A stretch of DNA of 44,207 nt from positions 1-44,207 of the forward strand of contig CAYYUG010000030.1 of assembly GCA_964474755.1 (NCBI GenBank), in the 5' to 3' direction. This document shows positions 27,475-35,990 of the stretch, piece after piece. How positions within the stretch are numbered: position 1 is the first letter of the stretch; each line of letters starts with the position of its first letter. The notes beneath the pieces were generated by a model, which saw nothing but the letters and a program-made list of their open reading frames with translations, searched no databases and was not told where the DNA came from. The position numbers and the translations under genes are program-made. This DNA is from GCA-2717185 sp964474755 (GTDB lineage: Bacteria; Pseudomonadota; Alphaproteobacteria; UBA8366; GCA-2717185).

Positions 27475-28082
27475 AGGATTTGCCAACCCTGTAATAGGTC
27501 AAAACTCTAACCCATCAGTTTTCTATGTGGACAGAGTGAGCTACATGGCTATCAGTGGGGCTTGCTGGGTGAGCGTTTATAGGAAAGGCGGTCTAGACAC
27601 CGTATTCAGAGTCGCCCCACATATTTGATTTGCCCACGATGCACCAAATTTGAGTCCTTTCGCGAAGTAGGCACAATCTTTTGACAGGGTGGGATAGACA
27701 AGCAGTAGGTCATCTCGTGGACCGTAGATTCTGTTTTGCAGATGCCCTCGTGGGGATGCTTTTTGGGAAGGTGGCGATAATCTTTGTATATCTTTCATCT
27801 ATATTGTGTGACTGGGAAATTTCCAAAACCCAAAATGTTTTTACTAGGCTGTGTGGGACCCCTAGCGCTTTGTAGCGTCACTATATCCCCTTTCAGAACA
27901 GAACCTTGGTGCCCCGTCCCTGCCACGTTTCTAATGGTAGCACTGGATGAACTTACTGCGACCCTGCTCGATCAATGGCAACCGGTTCGCGCCCTTCATA
28001 CAAAACGCAGCGCTACGACGCGTCGTCCTCTGCGTGCGCGGACGGGAGGCTAAGTTGATTGGAAGAATTGGAGCATAGGGCA

Positions 28083-28126
28083 ACGAGGACGAACACTGGA
28101 AACACCGTTCTATATTTCGTCCTCGT
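28083..28126. repeat. 11-bp inverted repeat downstream of an enoyl-CoA hydratase
   Basis: ACGAGGACGAA (28083-28093) and TTCGTCCTCGT (28116-28126) are perfect complements around a 22-nt loop. It lies just after the 3' end of the leftward enoyl-CoA hydratase. No T-run follows in that direction, so a rho-independent terminator is not supported; an RNA-stabilising stem is possible. Confidence 0.4.
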
Positions 28127-28144
28127 GGACCCGTTTTTGTTTTG

Positions 28145-28924
28145 TTACGCGCCTTTCCAGTTCGGCGGGCGCTTCTCTGCGAAGGCTTTCGGGCCTTCGA
28201 CAAAGTCGTCGCTATTGCGCATCGCCTTTACCGCCGGGTAGTCGGACAGCATTGCTTCCTGCAGAGTCGGCTTGTCTAGACCGGCATACACAGCCTGCTT
28301 CGAGGCCCGAATCGACATCGGTGAGCACTCCAAAATTTGCTCGGCCCATTTGCGTGCGGTCTCCATCAATTTGGCCTGCGGTACGACCTCATTGACAAAG
28401 CCCAGTTCCTTTCCCTCCGACGCGGGGACGCGTCGACCTGTCAAGATCATACCCATTGCCTGCTTACGCGGGATGAAACGGGGAAGGCGGTGCAGGCCGC
28501 CGGCTAACGCCGCAAGGCCGACCCGTGGTTCCGGCAAGGCGAATACAGCACCTTCGGCGGCGATGATCAGGTCGCAGGCCAATGCAATTTCAAAACCACC
28601 GCCCATGGCGAAGCCATTTACAGCAGCGATGACGGGCTTGTCGAGGTCGAACCGGCTAGTCAGCCCGGCGAAACCGCTATCCGGTCGCTCACGCGGACCG
28701 CCGGCAGCTTGATACTTCAGATCGTTGCCGGCGGAAAAGGCTTTATCACCCTCACCCGTGACTACGGCAATCCACTGATTAGCGTCGTCACGGAAATTAT
28801 TGAAGACCTCATCGAACTCGAAATGGGCTGGAGGATGCAAGGCGTTATATACCTCGGGCCGATTGATTGTGATGATGGTCAGCTTGCCGTCTCGCTCGAC
28901 CTTGAGAAATTCGTAGTCGGCCAT
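28145..28924 (-). CDS. enoyl-CoA hydratase/isomerase-family protein
   Basis: A 259-residue crotonase-fold enzyme. It has the N-terminal TIITINRPEVYNAL, the oxyanion-hole AFSAGNDLKYQA, the second oxyanion segment NGFAMGGGFEIALACDLI and the active-site loop FALPEPRVGLAALAGG. The LPEPRVGLAAxAGG form is like carnitinyl-CoA dehydratase-type members rather than classical hydratases, so the substrate is open. ATG 28924 has AGGGAGAG upstream, and the longer frame to 29068 lacks support. It stands alone and is divergent from the mandelate-racemase relic and TauD gene. Confidence 0.9.
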   Translation of the reverse strand: MADYEFLKVERDGKLTIITINRPEVYNALHPPAHFEFDEVFNNFRDDANQWIAVVTGEGDKAFSAGNDLKYQAAGGPRERPDSGFAGLTSRFDLDKPVIAAVNGFAMGGGFEIALACDLIIAAEGAVFALPEPRVGLAALAGGLHRLPRFIPRKQAMGMILTGRRVPASEGKELGFVNEVVPQAKLMETARKWAEQILECSPMSIRASKQAVYAGLDKPTLQEAMLSDYPAVKAMRNSDDFVEGPKAFAEKRPPNWKGA

Positions 28925-29015
28925 GTCTCTCCCTCTCGCCAGTTGTGAATTTGACCTATCATACGCACCGAAGCCGTGGCGTCGACTGCGTGTTGTGCGC
29001 CGGTAGGGTGTCCCG

Positions 29016-29365
29016 ATGAAAGTCACCGCACTCGAAATTCTGCATTGCGACGGCGGATAGCGGAACAACCATTTTCTGAATCGTACAACAGATGAAGGGG
29101 TGTCGGCTGGTCGGAATGTGATGATGGTTTTGGGTCACCCAGCGTGACAACGGCGATCGAACGGATGGCGCAATGCATTGTCGGGCAGGACGTCTCGTTC
29201 CACGAGCGCATCCGCGCCGGACTCTAATATTATAACCGACCGGCTGCCGGCAATTTGGTGCAGAGGGGCTGGGCGCGATCGAGAATGGGCCGTTAGATTC
29301 CTGTGCTAAGGCTAAGTTAAGGCTAAGGGTGCAGTGGAGTTGGTGAGTTGCAAGACCGAATTGTG
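29016..29365 (+). pseudogene. relic of a mandelate racemase/muconate lactonising enzyme family gene
   Basis: The N-terminal third of an enolase-superfamily enzyme is readable across three frames. ATG 29016 with AGGGTG upstream gives MKVTALEILHCDGG, then TAG 29058 where family members have Trp, then RNNHFLN and TTDEGV. A second frame from 29141 gives SVTTAIERMAQCIVGQD and FHERIRAGL, followed by a stop and RPAAGN. A third frame gives GLGAIENGPLDSCAKAK. These match the N-terminal capping domain and the first barrel strands. The C-terminal catalytic part could not be found before the TauD gene at 29634. Confidence 0.7.
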
Positions 29366-29633
29366 CCGCGGGTAGCTAAGACGGTCAGCTTAGCCGTGTT
29401 AAATTATTTTGAAGTGCAGTGATAATGGCTTATCCCGGCTACGCTGCTACCCTGCGAGGTGATAGTGTTTGCAGTAGATGCATTGCCCCGCAGTTCGAAC
29501 GCTAAAGTGAGACGAAGGGCCCTTAAATCGGCGATGGTCGGCGGTACATGACATGTCGTTTCGCGTTGCAGCCGGTGGCACGGTGCCAAGGTAGCGGATA
29601 GAATGAAAACTTCTCCACAGGAGGGCAACGAAG

Positions 29634-30857
29634 ATGGCAAAGTTTTTATCCGATGGTGCTGGGCTTGAAAAACGTTTCGCGGCTATATTCGGCGCAAATA
29701 TTAAGATTAAACGTCCACTCGGACCGAGCGGTATGGGCGCTCGCATCACAGGCATCGACCTCAGTACTCCTTTGACGCCTGCGCAAGTAGACCTCCTGCT
29801 CGATACGCTGAGCCAGTGCCGACTTTTCACCATCGGGGGCCAGGACCTGAAACGATTCTCTCTCGCATTGTTCGAGCGTTTCGCAAACCATTGGGGTGCT
29901 CCAGTCGCCCATCCTTCGAATTTCCTGCGCGGCGGCAAGCCTGCCCAGCAGGATGGCGCGAGCGACGGTACTATCGAATTTCGACCCTACGCGGACCGCA
30001 AAGTTGCCGCCGCAGACAAAACATTGCCTGGTCAAGTCGCGTGTCTTCCACATGAGTCGCCAGCGGTGCTTGTAGCCACTAATTTACTTAGTGATGGCGA
30101 CCGCGACAAATCCCGTCTAAAGGATGGCGGTACATGGCACACCGACATCGAGTACGAGCCGCTGCCCATCTATGTTTCTATGTTTCTAGTTCACCATGTG
30201 CCAGTTGCGCGAGACGCTGCCAACGGACAATGGGTCGAGCCACCGGCTGCCGCTGGCCCTGAGCCCTACTTCCCGGGATCCGATGACGAACTCATGTCAA
30301 ACCGCAAGCGCCTGCCATTGAATGGCGAAACTGCATACGCGGACACGGCTGCCGCGTTCGCAGCTCTGTCAAAGGAGGAGCAAACTAGGCTTGAAGCTGT
30401 GCAGGTTCGCCGCCGGTTAAACACAGCGGACGAAGGTTTTCTTGCGCCGCTCGTGCGCACTGACCCGCGCTCGGGTGCAAAATCGCTGCACAGCCCGGTT
30501 TGGGCCTCACGACCGGGTGTCCGTCCACCGATCGAGGTCGAAGGCATGACGCCCGAGGGATCTCGCGAATTTCTGGACCGTTTGGAAAAACATGTTCTGC
30601 AACCGCAATTCCGCTATGATCATCTGCACGCTCAGGGCGACGTCACTATCTGGAACAATTATATGACCTTGCATACCTCGCCGCCGATTAAGGCTGGGAT
30701 CGACCGGGCGGAGGATGCGCGGCTGTTGTACCGGCTAAGTTGCAAGGGAGAACCATCCTTAACCTTACCGCGGGACGATGCCCCGTCATGGATCGCCAAC
30801 AATATTTCTGGTGACTACCACTCACCGGCTTCTATCGTCGGGACGGCGGCCTATTAG
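29634..30857 (+). CDS. TauD/TfdA-family Fe(II)/2-oxoglutarate dioxygenase
   Basis: A 407-residue oxygenase, longer than the usual 280-300 of the family because of an N-terminal extension and an insert between the metal ligands. The facial triad is visible as WHTDIEY (His and Asp) and TLHTSPP (distal His), with the 2-oxoglutarate-binding Arg in LLYRLSCKG. It hydroxylates an organic acid or sulfonate, using 2-oxoglutarate and oxygen and releasing CO2 and succinate. The ATG follows AGGAGGG. It is transcribed toward a second TauD-type gene, with 44 bp between them, and the two are quite unlike each other, so they are not a recent duplication. Confidence 0.9.
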   Translation: MAKFLSDGAGLEKRFAAIFGANIKIKRPLGPSGMGARITGIDLSTPLTPAQVDLLLDTLSQCRLFTIGGQDLKRFSLALFERFANHWGAPVAHPSNFLRGGKPAQQDGASDGTIEFRPYADRKVAAADKTLPGQVACLPHESPAVLVATNLLSDGDRDKSRLKDGGTWHTDIEYEPLPIYVSMFLVHHVPVARDAANGQWVEPPAAAGPEPYFPGSDDELMSNRKRLPLNGETAYADTAAAFAALSKEEQTRLEAVQVRRRLNTADEGFLAPLVRTDPRSGAKSLHSPVWASRPGVRPPIEVEGMTPEGSREFLDRLEKHVLQPQFRYDHLHAQGDVTIWNNYMTLHTSPPIKAGIDRAEDARLLYRLSCKGEPSLTLPRDDAPSWIANNISGDYHSPASIVGTAAY

Positions 30858-30901
30858 GCTTAATTTTTTTGCAGAGCCGTTTGTGCTCTGCATCCGAACG
30901 T

Positions 30902-31783
30902 CTATTCCGCCGCTACCGCGCCCGACATACCAATCTCGTCTTTCAATATGGTCAGACGGTGCATGATACGCGTATCCGGCCAATAGTCGGCGACGGCATA
31001 ATGTAGGCTCCCGAGATTGTCCCACATGGCAATGGTGCCCTTGCGCCATTGCAGCCGATATTGAAATTCTGGTTTGGCGCAGTGGCGAGTGAGCAGCGCG
31101 TGCATCGCCTCGCTTTCGTATTTATTTAAACCGAGTATCGCGGCTGTGAAGCTTTCCGAGAAATATAAGCACCGCTCGCCGGTAACAGGATGTTTCGGGA
31201 CGAGCGGATGCTGCACGGGCGGATTCTCATCACGCGACTTAATCATCCCCTGGCGGCTTGGGCCGGTCCAATTGCGTGCCTTCTCCGGCGTTGAATGAAG
31301 TTTCATGAAATCGTATACGGCGATTTTGTCGTCTAAAGTTGCGCGCAGCGCATCTGACAGCCCGTTCCAAGCCGCTTTCAGTGAAACGAATATCGTGTCG
31401 CCACCCATTTTAGGGGGCGCTTCGGCCTTGAGCATGGAGGCGAACTCCGGTTCCATACGGAACATGCCGTCGGCGTGGTAATGGTCGATATATGGCGGAT
31501 GTTCTCGATTATTGACGATTACGGAGACCTCCGACGTGTCGTCATGCAATTCAAAGGCGGAGCGGTGCTTTATCCGAAGCGGGCCAAAATTCCGCGCGAA
31601 CCTAGTTTGCTCCACTGGTGTCACGTCTTGATCGCGAAAGAAGACGACCTGGTGGCGCATCAGTGCGGTATGAATTTCACGGCAAATGGCCGAGGTTACC
31701 GGCTTCGTTAGGTCGACCCCGGCGACGAACGCCCCGCAGTTTCGGGAAGCGGGTTCGACGGTGATATGGGCGTAGTCCTGCAA
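30902..31783 (-). CDS. TauD/TfdA-family Fe(II)/2-oxoglutarate dioxygenase
   Basis: A 293-residue oxygenase of normal family length. The triad is YHADGMF (His, Asp) and SLHYAV (distal His), with the 2-oxoglutarate Arg in MHRLTIL. TauD and TfdA members oxidise taurine, alkyl sulfonates or aryloxyacetates; which applies here cannot be read. The start is a TTG, strongly supported by AGGAGGT five bases upstream. It is the last gene of a leftward unit and follows the acyl-CoA ligase by 13 bp. Confidence 0.92.
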   Translation of the reverse strand: MQDYAHITVEPASRNCGAFVAGVDLTKPVTSAICREIHTALMRHQVVFFRDQDVTPVEQTRFARNFGPLRIKHRSAFELHDDTSEVSVIVNNREHPPYIDHYHADGMFRMEPEFASMLKAEAPPKMGGDTIFVSLKAAWNGLSDALRATLDDKIAVYDFMKLHSTPEKARNWTGPSRQGMIKSRDENPPVQHPLVPKHPVTGERCLYFSESFTAAILGLNKYESEAMHALLTRHCAKPEFQYRLQWRKGTIAMWDNLGSLHYAVADYWPDTRIMHRLTILKDEIGMSGAVAAE

Positions 31784-31796
31784 GCTTTACCTCCTG

Positions 31797-33365
31797 TTAT
31801 TCCGGTGTCGCCATCGATAACAATGCCTGCTTGTCGACCTTGTTGCCATTTATACGCGGTAGTTCTGCCACTTCGATGAAGCGGACTGGTATTTTGTAAC
31901 TTGCCATGCCGCTGTGTCGCATACTTTCTGCGAGCAAAGCTGGTTCGAGTGTATAGCCGGCTTTCAATTGCACGAAAGCCCAGGGCACAGATCCATACTC
32001 TTTGTCTAATGCGCCGGCGACGGCGCAGGCGAATACACTAGGATGTTTAGCGATTGCCGTCTCGATTTCAATTGGCAAAATCTTGTGACCGCTGCGGTTG
32101 ATCGTCTCTTTCATGCGGCCGAGCAGGGTTAGGCGTCCGATTTTGTCAAGGCGTCCCATATCGCCAGTCTCATACCAACCATCATTCCATACGGCCGCTG
32201 TCCCTTGCGGGTCATTCCAATAGCCGGACGAGGCGAAAGGCGCAGAGACTTTGACTTGTCCAAATTTGTCCGAGGTGCGCGACATATCGTCTTCGTCGTC
32301 GATACGCAATCGGCAACCTTTAAGGGGCAGGCCGACCGAACCGTCGAGCCGCAGATCGATAGGCTCCTCTGGTCTGGCATGGCCGAAACCGGGGCATTCC
32401 ATTGCGCCGGATGCAGTAATAACCTTGCAGCCAGTCCGTATCTCGAAGGTGCGCGCGGCGTCGATATCGGCAGCAGCGGTGCCGACGCGGAGCATCCGGA
32501 GCGTGCTCAAATTGCGGGAGCCCGGCTCTTCGTGTGCTAGACGTGCGAGGATGACAGGTACCGTTGTGCTAATTGTGAGCCGCCATCGTTCAACAAGATC
32601 GAGCAGGTGGCCCGGTCGATAGTTGCTGGGGAAAAAAAAGGTACAAGGAACCGCGGCGGAGACGGTCCAAACCAACAGTCCGGCGGCGCCGGACATCGGC
32701 GCAAATATACCGACCTTGTCGTCATCTTGGAATCCCATGCAATCGCATAAGGCTCGCCCCATGCAGACTTGCGCCGCTTCCGGCCATTCGCACAACTTAG
32801 CGACGCCGCTTGTGCCACTAGATACGGTTATCAGTGATATCTCGTCGAAGGCGAAAGGACAGTCGGTGGGTATATCGGTTTCCACATTGACGAGAAGACA
32901 ATCCCAGTCTACCCAACCCTCGCGGCTCTCGTTCGAGAGATCTACGCGCATTGGAACTTCCGCGCTCATATTAAGTTCGTTGCTATCCGCGATCAGAAGG
33001 CTGGGGGCGATACGCTCGACCACGTAATCAAGTTCTTTGCGCCGCCATTGCAGGGGAGCGAATGCACCGATAATTCCCGCTTTTTTGAGTGCGATCCGCA
33101 TTAATACTTCCCGGCAGGAAGAGGCAGTTTGGACCAGTGCGGTGCTGTCTCGATGTAGGCCCATTGTAATCAGGTTGGCGGCAATTCTATCGGTGACACG
33201 ATCTAGCGCTGCCCAACTGTATATGTCCTTTTCGTCCTGGCAGGCAGTACGTTGTGGAAAGGTTTGGGCAAATTCGCGATAGCGATCGACCATTGTCTCG
33301 CGTGACCAGTGCCCGTTAGCCAGGTAACGCTCAATAGTTGCTGTAGTCAGCAGAGAAGGACGCAT
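31797..33365 (-). CDS. AMP-forming acyl-CoA synthetase
   Basis: A 522-residue adenylate-forming ligase activating a carboxylic acid to its CoA thioester through an acyl-AMP. It has the P-loop-like TVSSGTSGVAK, TASGAMECPG (A5 region), GWYETGDMGRLDKIGRLTLLGR (A7/A8) and the catalytic Lys region LPRINGNKVDKQAL near the end. The substrate class is not clear, but length and motifs fit acetyl/propionyl to aryl or medium-chain ligases. Its ATG directly follows the TGA of the upstream enoyl-CoA hydratase gene, so translation is coupled. The CoA product would suit that hydratase. Confidence 0.92.
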   Translation of the reverse strand: MRPSLLTTATIERYLANGHWSRETMVDRYREFAQTFPQRTACQDEKDIYSWAALDRVTDRIAANLITMGLHRDSTALVQTASSCREVLMRIALKKAGIIGAFAPLQWRRKELDYVVERIAPSLLIADSNELNMSAEVPMRVDLSNESREGWVDWDCLLVNVETDIPTDCPFAFDEISLITVSSGTSGVAKLCEWPEAAQVCMGRALCDCMGFQDDDKVGIFAPMSGAAGLLVWTVSAAVPCTFFFPSNYRPGHLLDLVERWRLTISTTVPVILARLAHEEPGSRNLSTLRMLRVGTAAADIDAARTFEIRTGCKVITASGAMECPGFGHARPEEPIDLRLDGSVGLPLKGCRLRIDDEDDMSRTSDKFGQVKVSAPFASSGYWNDPQGTAAVWNDGWYETGDMGRLDKIGRLTLLGRMKETINRSGHKILPIEIETAIAKHPSVFACAVAGALDKEYGSVPWAFVQLKAGYTLEPALLAESMRHSGMASYKIPVRFIEVAELPRINGNKVDKQALLSMATPE

Positions 33366-34154
33366 TCAACGACCCTTGTAATCCGGCACCCGTTTCTCCG
33401 CGTACGCTGCAAGTCCTTCGCGATTGTCGTCGGTCGCCATGCAGATCGCGTAGAGCTTACGCTCGTAGTCAATACCGTTGAGCAGATCCGTTTCGGTGGA
33501 GCGCATTACAGCATCGCGCCCGCATGCGAACGCCAGCGGTGCCCGTGACCCGAGGAGGTGTGCTAGTTCTTTCGCCCGCGGCATTAGGCCGGCTTGCGGC
33601 ATCACTTCGGTCACCAAACCGATCGAGAGTGCCGTTTCCGCATTCACTGGCTCGCCGCTCAGTACTAGCTGCATCGCCCAACCCAGTCCAACAAACCGGT
33701 ATAGACGTTGTGTGCCACCGCTTCCTGGGATTTGGCCCAGCGTAATCTCCGGTTGGCCGAGTTTGGCATTGTCACTTGCAATACGGATGGTGCAGCCCAG
33801 TGTAAACTCCAACCCAGCGCCAAAGCAGTAGCCATTGATGGCCGCCACTGTAGGCTTTCCCAGTCGCTCGATCGCTGTAGGTAATTCTTTTCTCAATACT
33901 GCTTCCGGCCCCATTTCAGAGGGTAGGGTCCGTTCCGCGAGTTCTGGGATGTTGGCGCCAGCGCAGAAGGATTTGTCGCCATGGCCGGTGAAGATGATGG
34001 CCCGCACCGTGTCGTCAGCCTCCGCCTTACGTGCGCAATCCATCAGATCGACGCGCATCTGATGGGTCATGGCATTGTGTTTGTCAGGACGGTGCAAGGT
34101 CACCAGCAGCAGTTCGCCCTCTTGTTTGGTCTGGATATATTCGTATTTTGTCAT
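33366..34154 (-). CDS. enoyl-CoA hydratase/isomerase-family protein
   Basis: A 262-residue crotonase-fold enzyme. Motifs: LLVTLHRPDKHNAM, the oxyanion segment KSFCAGANIPEL, NGYCFGAGLEFTLGC and the catalytic-Glu loop LGQPEITLGQIPGSGGTQRL, which is the classical hydratase pattern and differs from the LPEPRVGL type at 28.1 kb. It adds water to 2-enoyl-CoA or carries out a related step. GGAAAGCGAG precedes the ATG. It is in the leftward unit of exporter, hydratase, ligase and dioxygenase: 69 bp after the exporter and abutting the ligase. Confidence 0.93.
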   Translation of the reverse strand: MTKYEYIQTKQEGELLLVTLHRPDKHNAMTHQMRVDLMDCARKAEADDTVRAIIFTGHGDKSFCAGANIPELAERTLPSEMGPEAVLRKELPTAIERLGKPTVAAINGYCFGAGLEFTLGCTIRIASDNAKLGQPEITLGQIPGSGGTQRLYRFVGLGWAMQLVLSGEPVNAETALSIGLVTEVMPQAGLMPRAKELAHLLGSRAPLAFACGRDAVMRSTETDLLNGIDYERKLYAICMATDDNREGLAAYAEKRVPDYKGR

Positions 34155-34223
34155 AAGTGTAACTCGCTTTCCTAAACTGGATCCGAGGCGCTGAGATCAC
34201 TCTAGTAGCGACAATAGAAGCCT

Positions 34224-35705
34224 TTATCGTTTGATCTGGCCAAGCAGGTAAGCTGGGATCATCGCGCAAATAAAGAAGAACACCAACAACAGGAACCCAT
34301 CTTGGAAGCCGAGCGTGCTAGCCTGCGCTTGAATGATCTCGCCAAGGAAGTGCAGCGCGCCGGGCAAATGTAGTTCAGCGGGAAGTCCTGCTTCGGTGTA
34401 AATGCGACCGATGCCTTTCAGCATCTCTTGGGTCGTCTTGTTTGCCGAACTCTGTGTAGCTGTGAGGGCTTCACTGTGGAATGTCGTTCGGTATTCGACG
34501 AAGGCGACCCAGGCAGTAAGGCCGAGCGAACCACCAAACTGCCGGCAAAAATTGATCGTTCCACCACCGGCACTCAGCTTATCAGCGGGCAAGGAGGCCA
34601 GTGCAGTCTTCATAATGAATGGGTTCGTGAAGCTCATGCCAAATCGGCTAACGATGAAATAGAGCATGATAAACAGAAATGGGGTGTTCACATCGGCACC
34701 GGCCATCGGCAAAGTGCCGACGGCAAATAGGAAGAGACCGATTAGGATCCCGATATGCGCTGGTATCCGGTCCGCTAGTTTGCCGGTCAGGGGCAGAGCG
34801 ATAACAACTAGGATAGATGATGGAAACATGACTAACGCGGCGACGATCGGTGTCATACCCTGGATTAATTGCCCGAACACGGGGACACCGTACCCGGAAC
34901 CGAAATTGCCGATGCCGAAAACAAACGCGATCAGCGCTGTCATTGCGAATTCCTTATGGCTGAACAGCGACAAATCGATAAGGGTCGGTCGATCGCGTAA
35001 CTGAGACCATATCAGCGCGATACTCGATCCGACCCCAACAGCGAACAAGCCTAGAATATAGCCTGAGGTCCAGCCTTCGGCGTTCCCCTCTGTTAGCCCG
35101 GTAATAAGGCAGTAGACCATGACGACGAGCAATATGTAGCCGATCCAGTCGAAGGAGCCTCTATCACGATTTGGCACGGAAGGCATAAACACCCAGCCCA
35201 TTATGGCGGAGATGATGATGACGGGCAGGGGCGCCCAGAAAATGTATCGCCAGTGAAACAAATCGATGGAAACGCCGCCGATAATTGGTCCGACCGCTAC
35301 AGCCATGAAGACGCCCATCGAATAGATGGCCATGGCATAGCCTCGCCGTTCTGCGGGGAAAACCTGGAAAGCGACGACCATGACTAGAGGTTGGATAATG
35401 CCTGCTGCCATGCCCTGCATGACACGGCCCAGGACAACTAGGTTGAAATCGTGGCTCATTCCGCTGATCACGCTACCGACTGTGAAAATAGCCGAAGCGA
35501 GCATAAAGCCACCACGTTGGCCAAAAGCAGCGACTATCCAGGCGTTCAGTAACTGGCTGGTAACCATAGCGATGTTGAACGCTGAGGTCATCAACTGCGC
35601 CTGGTCGAGTCCAACGCCGAATGTTCCCATTACGTCCGGAACAGCGACATTCACTATGGTGCCGGAAACAACCATTGTGAAGGATGCGGCCATCCCTGCG
35701 GTCAT
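34224..35705 (-). CDS. EmrB/QacA-type MFS exporter (DHA2 family)
   Basis: A 493-residue membrane protein with about fourteen helices. It has the family motifs STIVNVAVPDVMG-like (SGTIVNVAVPDVMG), SQLLNAWIV, GRVMQGMAAGIIQPL, MGVFMAVAVGPIIGG and WRYIFWAPLP. It probably expels toxic acids or intermediates, or takes part in solute transport for the unit below it. The first ATG at 35705 has no ribosome site. Upstream the frame stays open for 57 codons and encodes TESIDDLFAQYGQAYR, which resembles the cytoplasmic N-terminus normal for this family, yet no ATG, GTG or TTG occurs there. The true start is therefore unclear. Confidence 0.9.
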   Translation of the reverse strand: MTAGMAASFTMVVSGTIVNVAVPDVMGTFGVGLDQAQLMTSAFNIAMVTSQLLNAWIVAAFGQRGGFMLASAIFTVGSVISGMSHDFNLVVLGRVMQGMAAGIIQPLVMVVAFQVFPAERRGYAMAIYSMGVFMAVAVGPIIGGVSIDLFHWRYIFWAPLPVIIISAIMGWVFMPSVPNRDRGSFDWIGYILLVVMVYCLITGLTEGNAEGWTSGYILGLFAVGVGSSIALIWSQLRDRPTLIDLSLFSHKEFAMTALIAFVFGIGNFGSGYGVPVFGQLIQGMTPIVAALVMFPSSILVVIALPLTGKLADRIPAHIGILIGLFLFAVGTLPMAGADVNTPFLFIMLYFIVSRFGMSFTNPFIMKTALASLPADKLSAGGGTINFCRQFGGSLGLTAWVAFVEYRTTFHSEALTATQSSANKTTQEMLKGIGRIYTEAGLPAELHLPGALHFLGEIIQAQASTLGFQDGFLLLVFFFICAMIPAYLLGQIKR

Positions 35706-35990
35706 AACCAGAGTCCGGTAGGCTTGGCCGTACTGCGCGAACAGATCGTCGATCGATTCGGTTTTTGTATAGATGAGGAAACCTAGCTGACGTATTAAAG
35801 CTTTTAAGCTTATCTTTGAGCCGGTCTGTTGAACAAGGGGGATGAGGTTATTGGCATCCGTTCTTAGTGATATTAATCATCCTAGGTGCGCCCCGTAAGC
35901 GGTCCATTGAAAGCAATTTAAGGAAATAAAGCACCCAATATCGTGTGGAAAATTTCTGTTGACGCCTGAATCAGGGAATGATTCGATGGC
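35706..35990. other. exporter leader/N-terminal coding remnant and ftsB upstream region
   Basis: The left part (35706-35876) is open in the exporter frame on the minus strand from an in-frame TGA at 35877-35879 and includes an N-terminal segment typical of the exporter family, without a canonical start codon. The right part is the upstream region of ftsB. A TTGACG hexamer at 35959-35964 is followed 17 bp later by TTCGAT just before the ftsB ATG, which would give a leaderless message, so it is only a weak promoter candidate. Confidence 0.4.

Larger units (their letters stand above)
27238..28144. other. 900-bp gene-free stretch
   Basis: No family could be recognised in any frame, and the open frames are short and lack ribosome sites. 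It holds the 5' region of the Asp-box/acyl-CoA dehydrogenase unit and the 3' region of an enoyl-CoA hydratase. Three clean inverted repeats lie inside it and are listed separately. The stretch is more A+T-rich than the flanking genes and may be decayed coding DNA beyond recognition. Confidence 0.4.

Noticed and set aside
28083..28126. Inverted repeat as a rho-independent terminator of the enoyl-CoA hydratase gene
   Set aside because: The loop is 22 nt and no T-run follows in the direction of transcription.
29447..29938. 163-codon minus-strand open frame
   Set aside because: It overlaps the TauD gene start, has no family match and looks like a shadow of the real plus-strand gene.
35959..35987. 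TTGACG-N17-TTCGAT promoter for ftsB
   Set aside because: The -10 box is poor and only three bases before the ATG, so the transcript would be leaderless; left as a weak suggestion.
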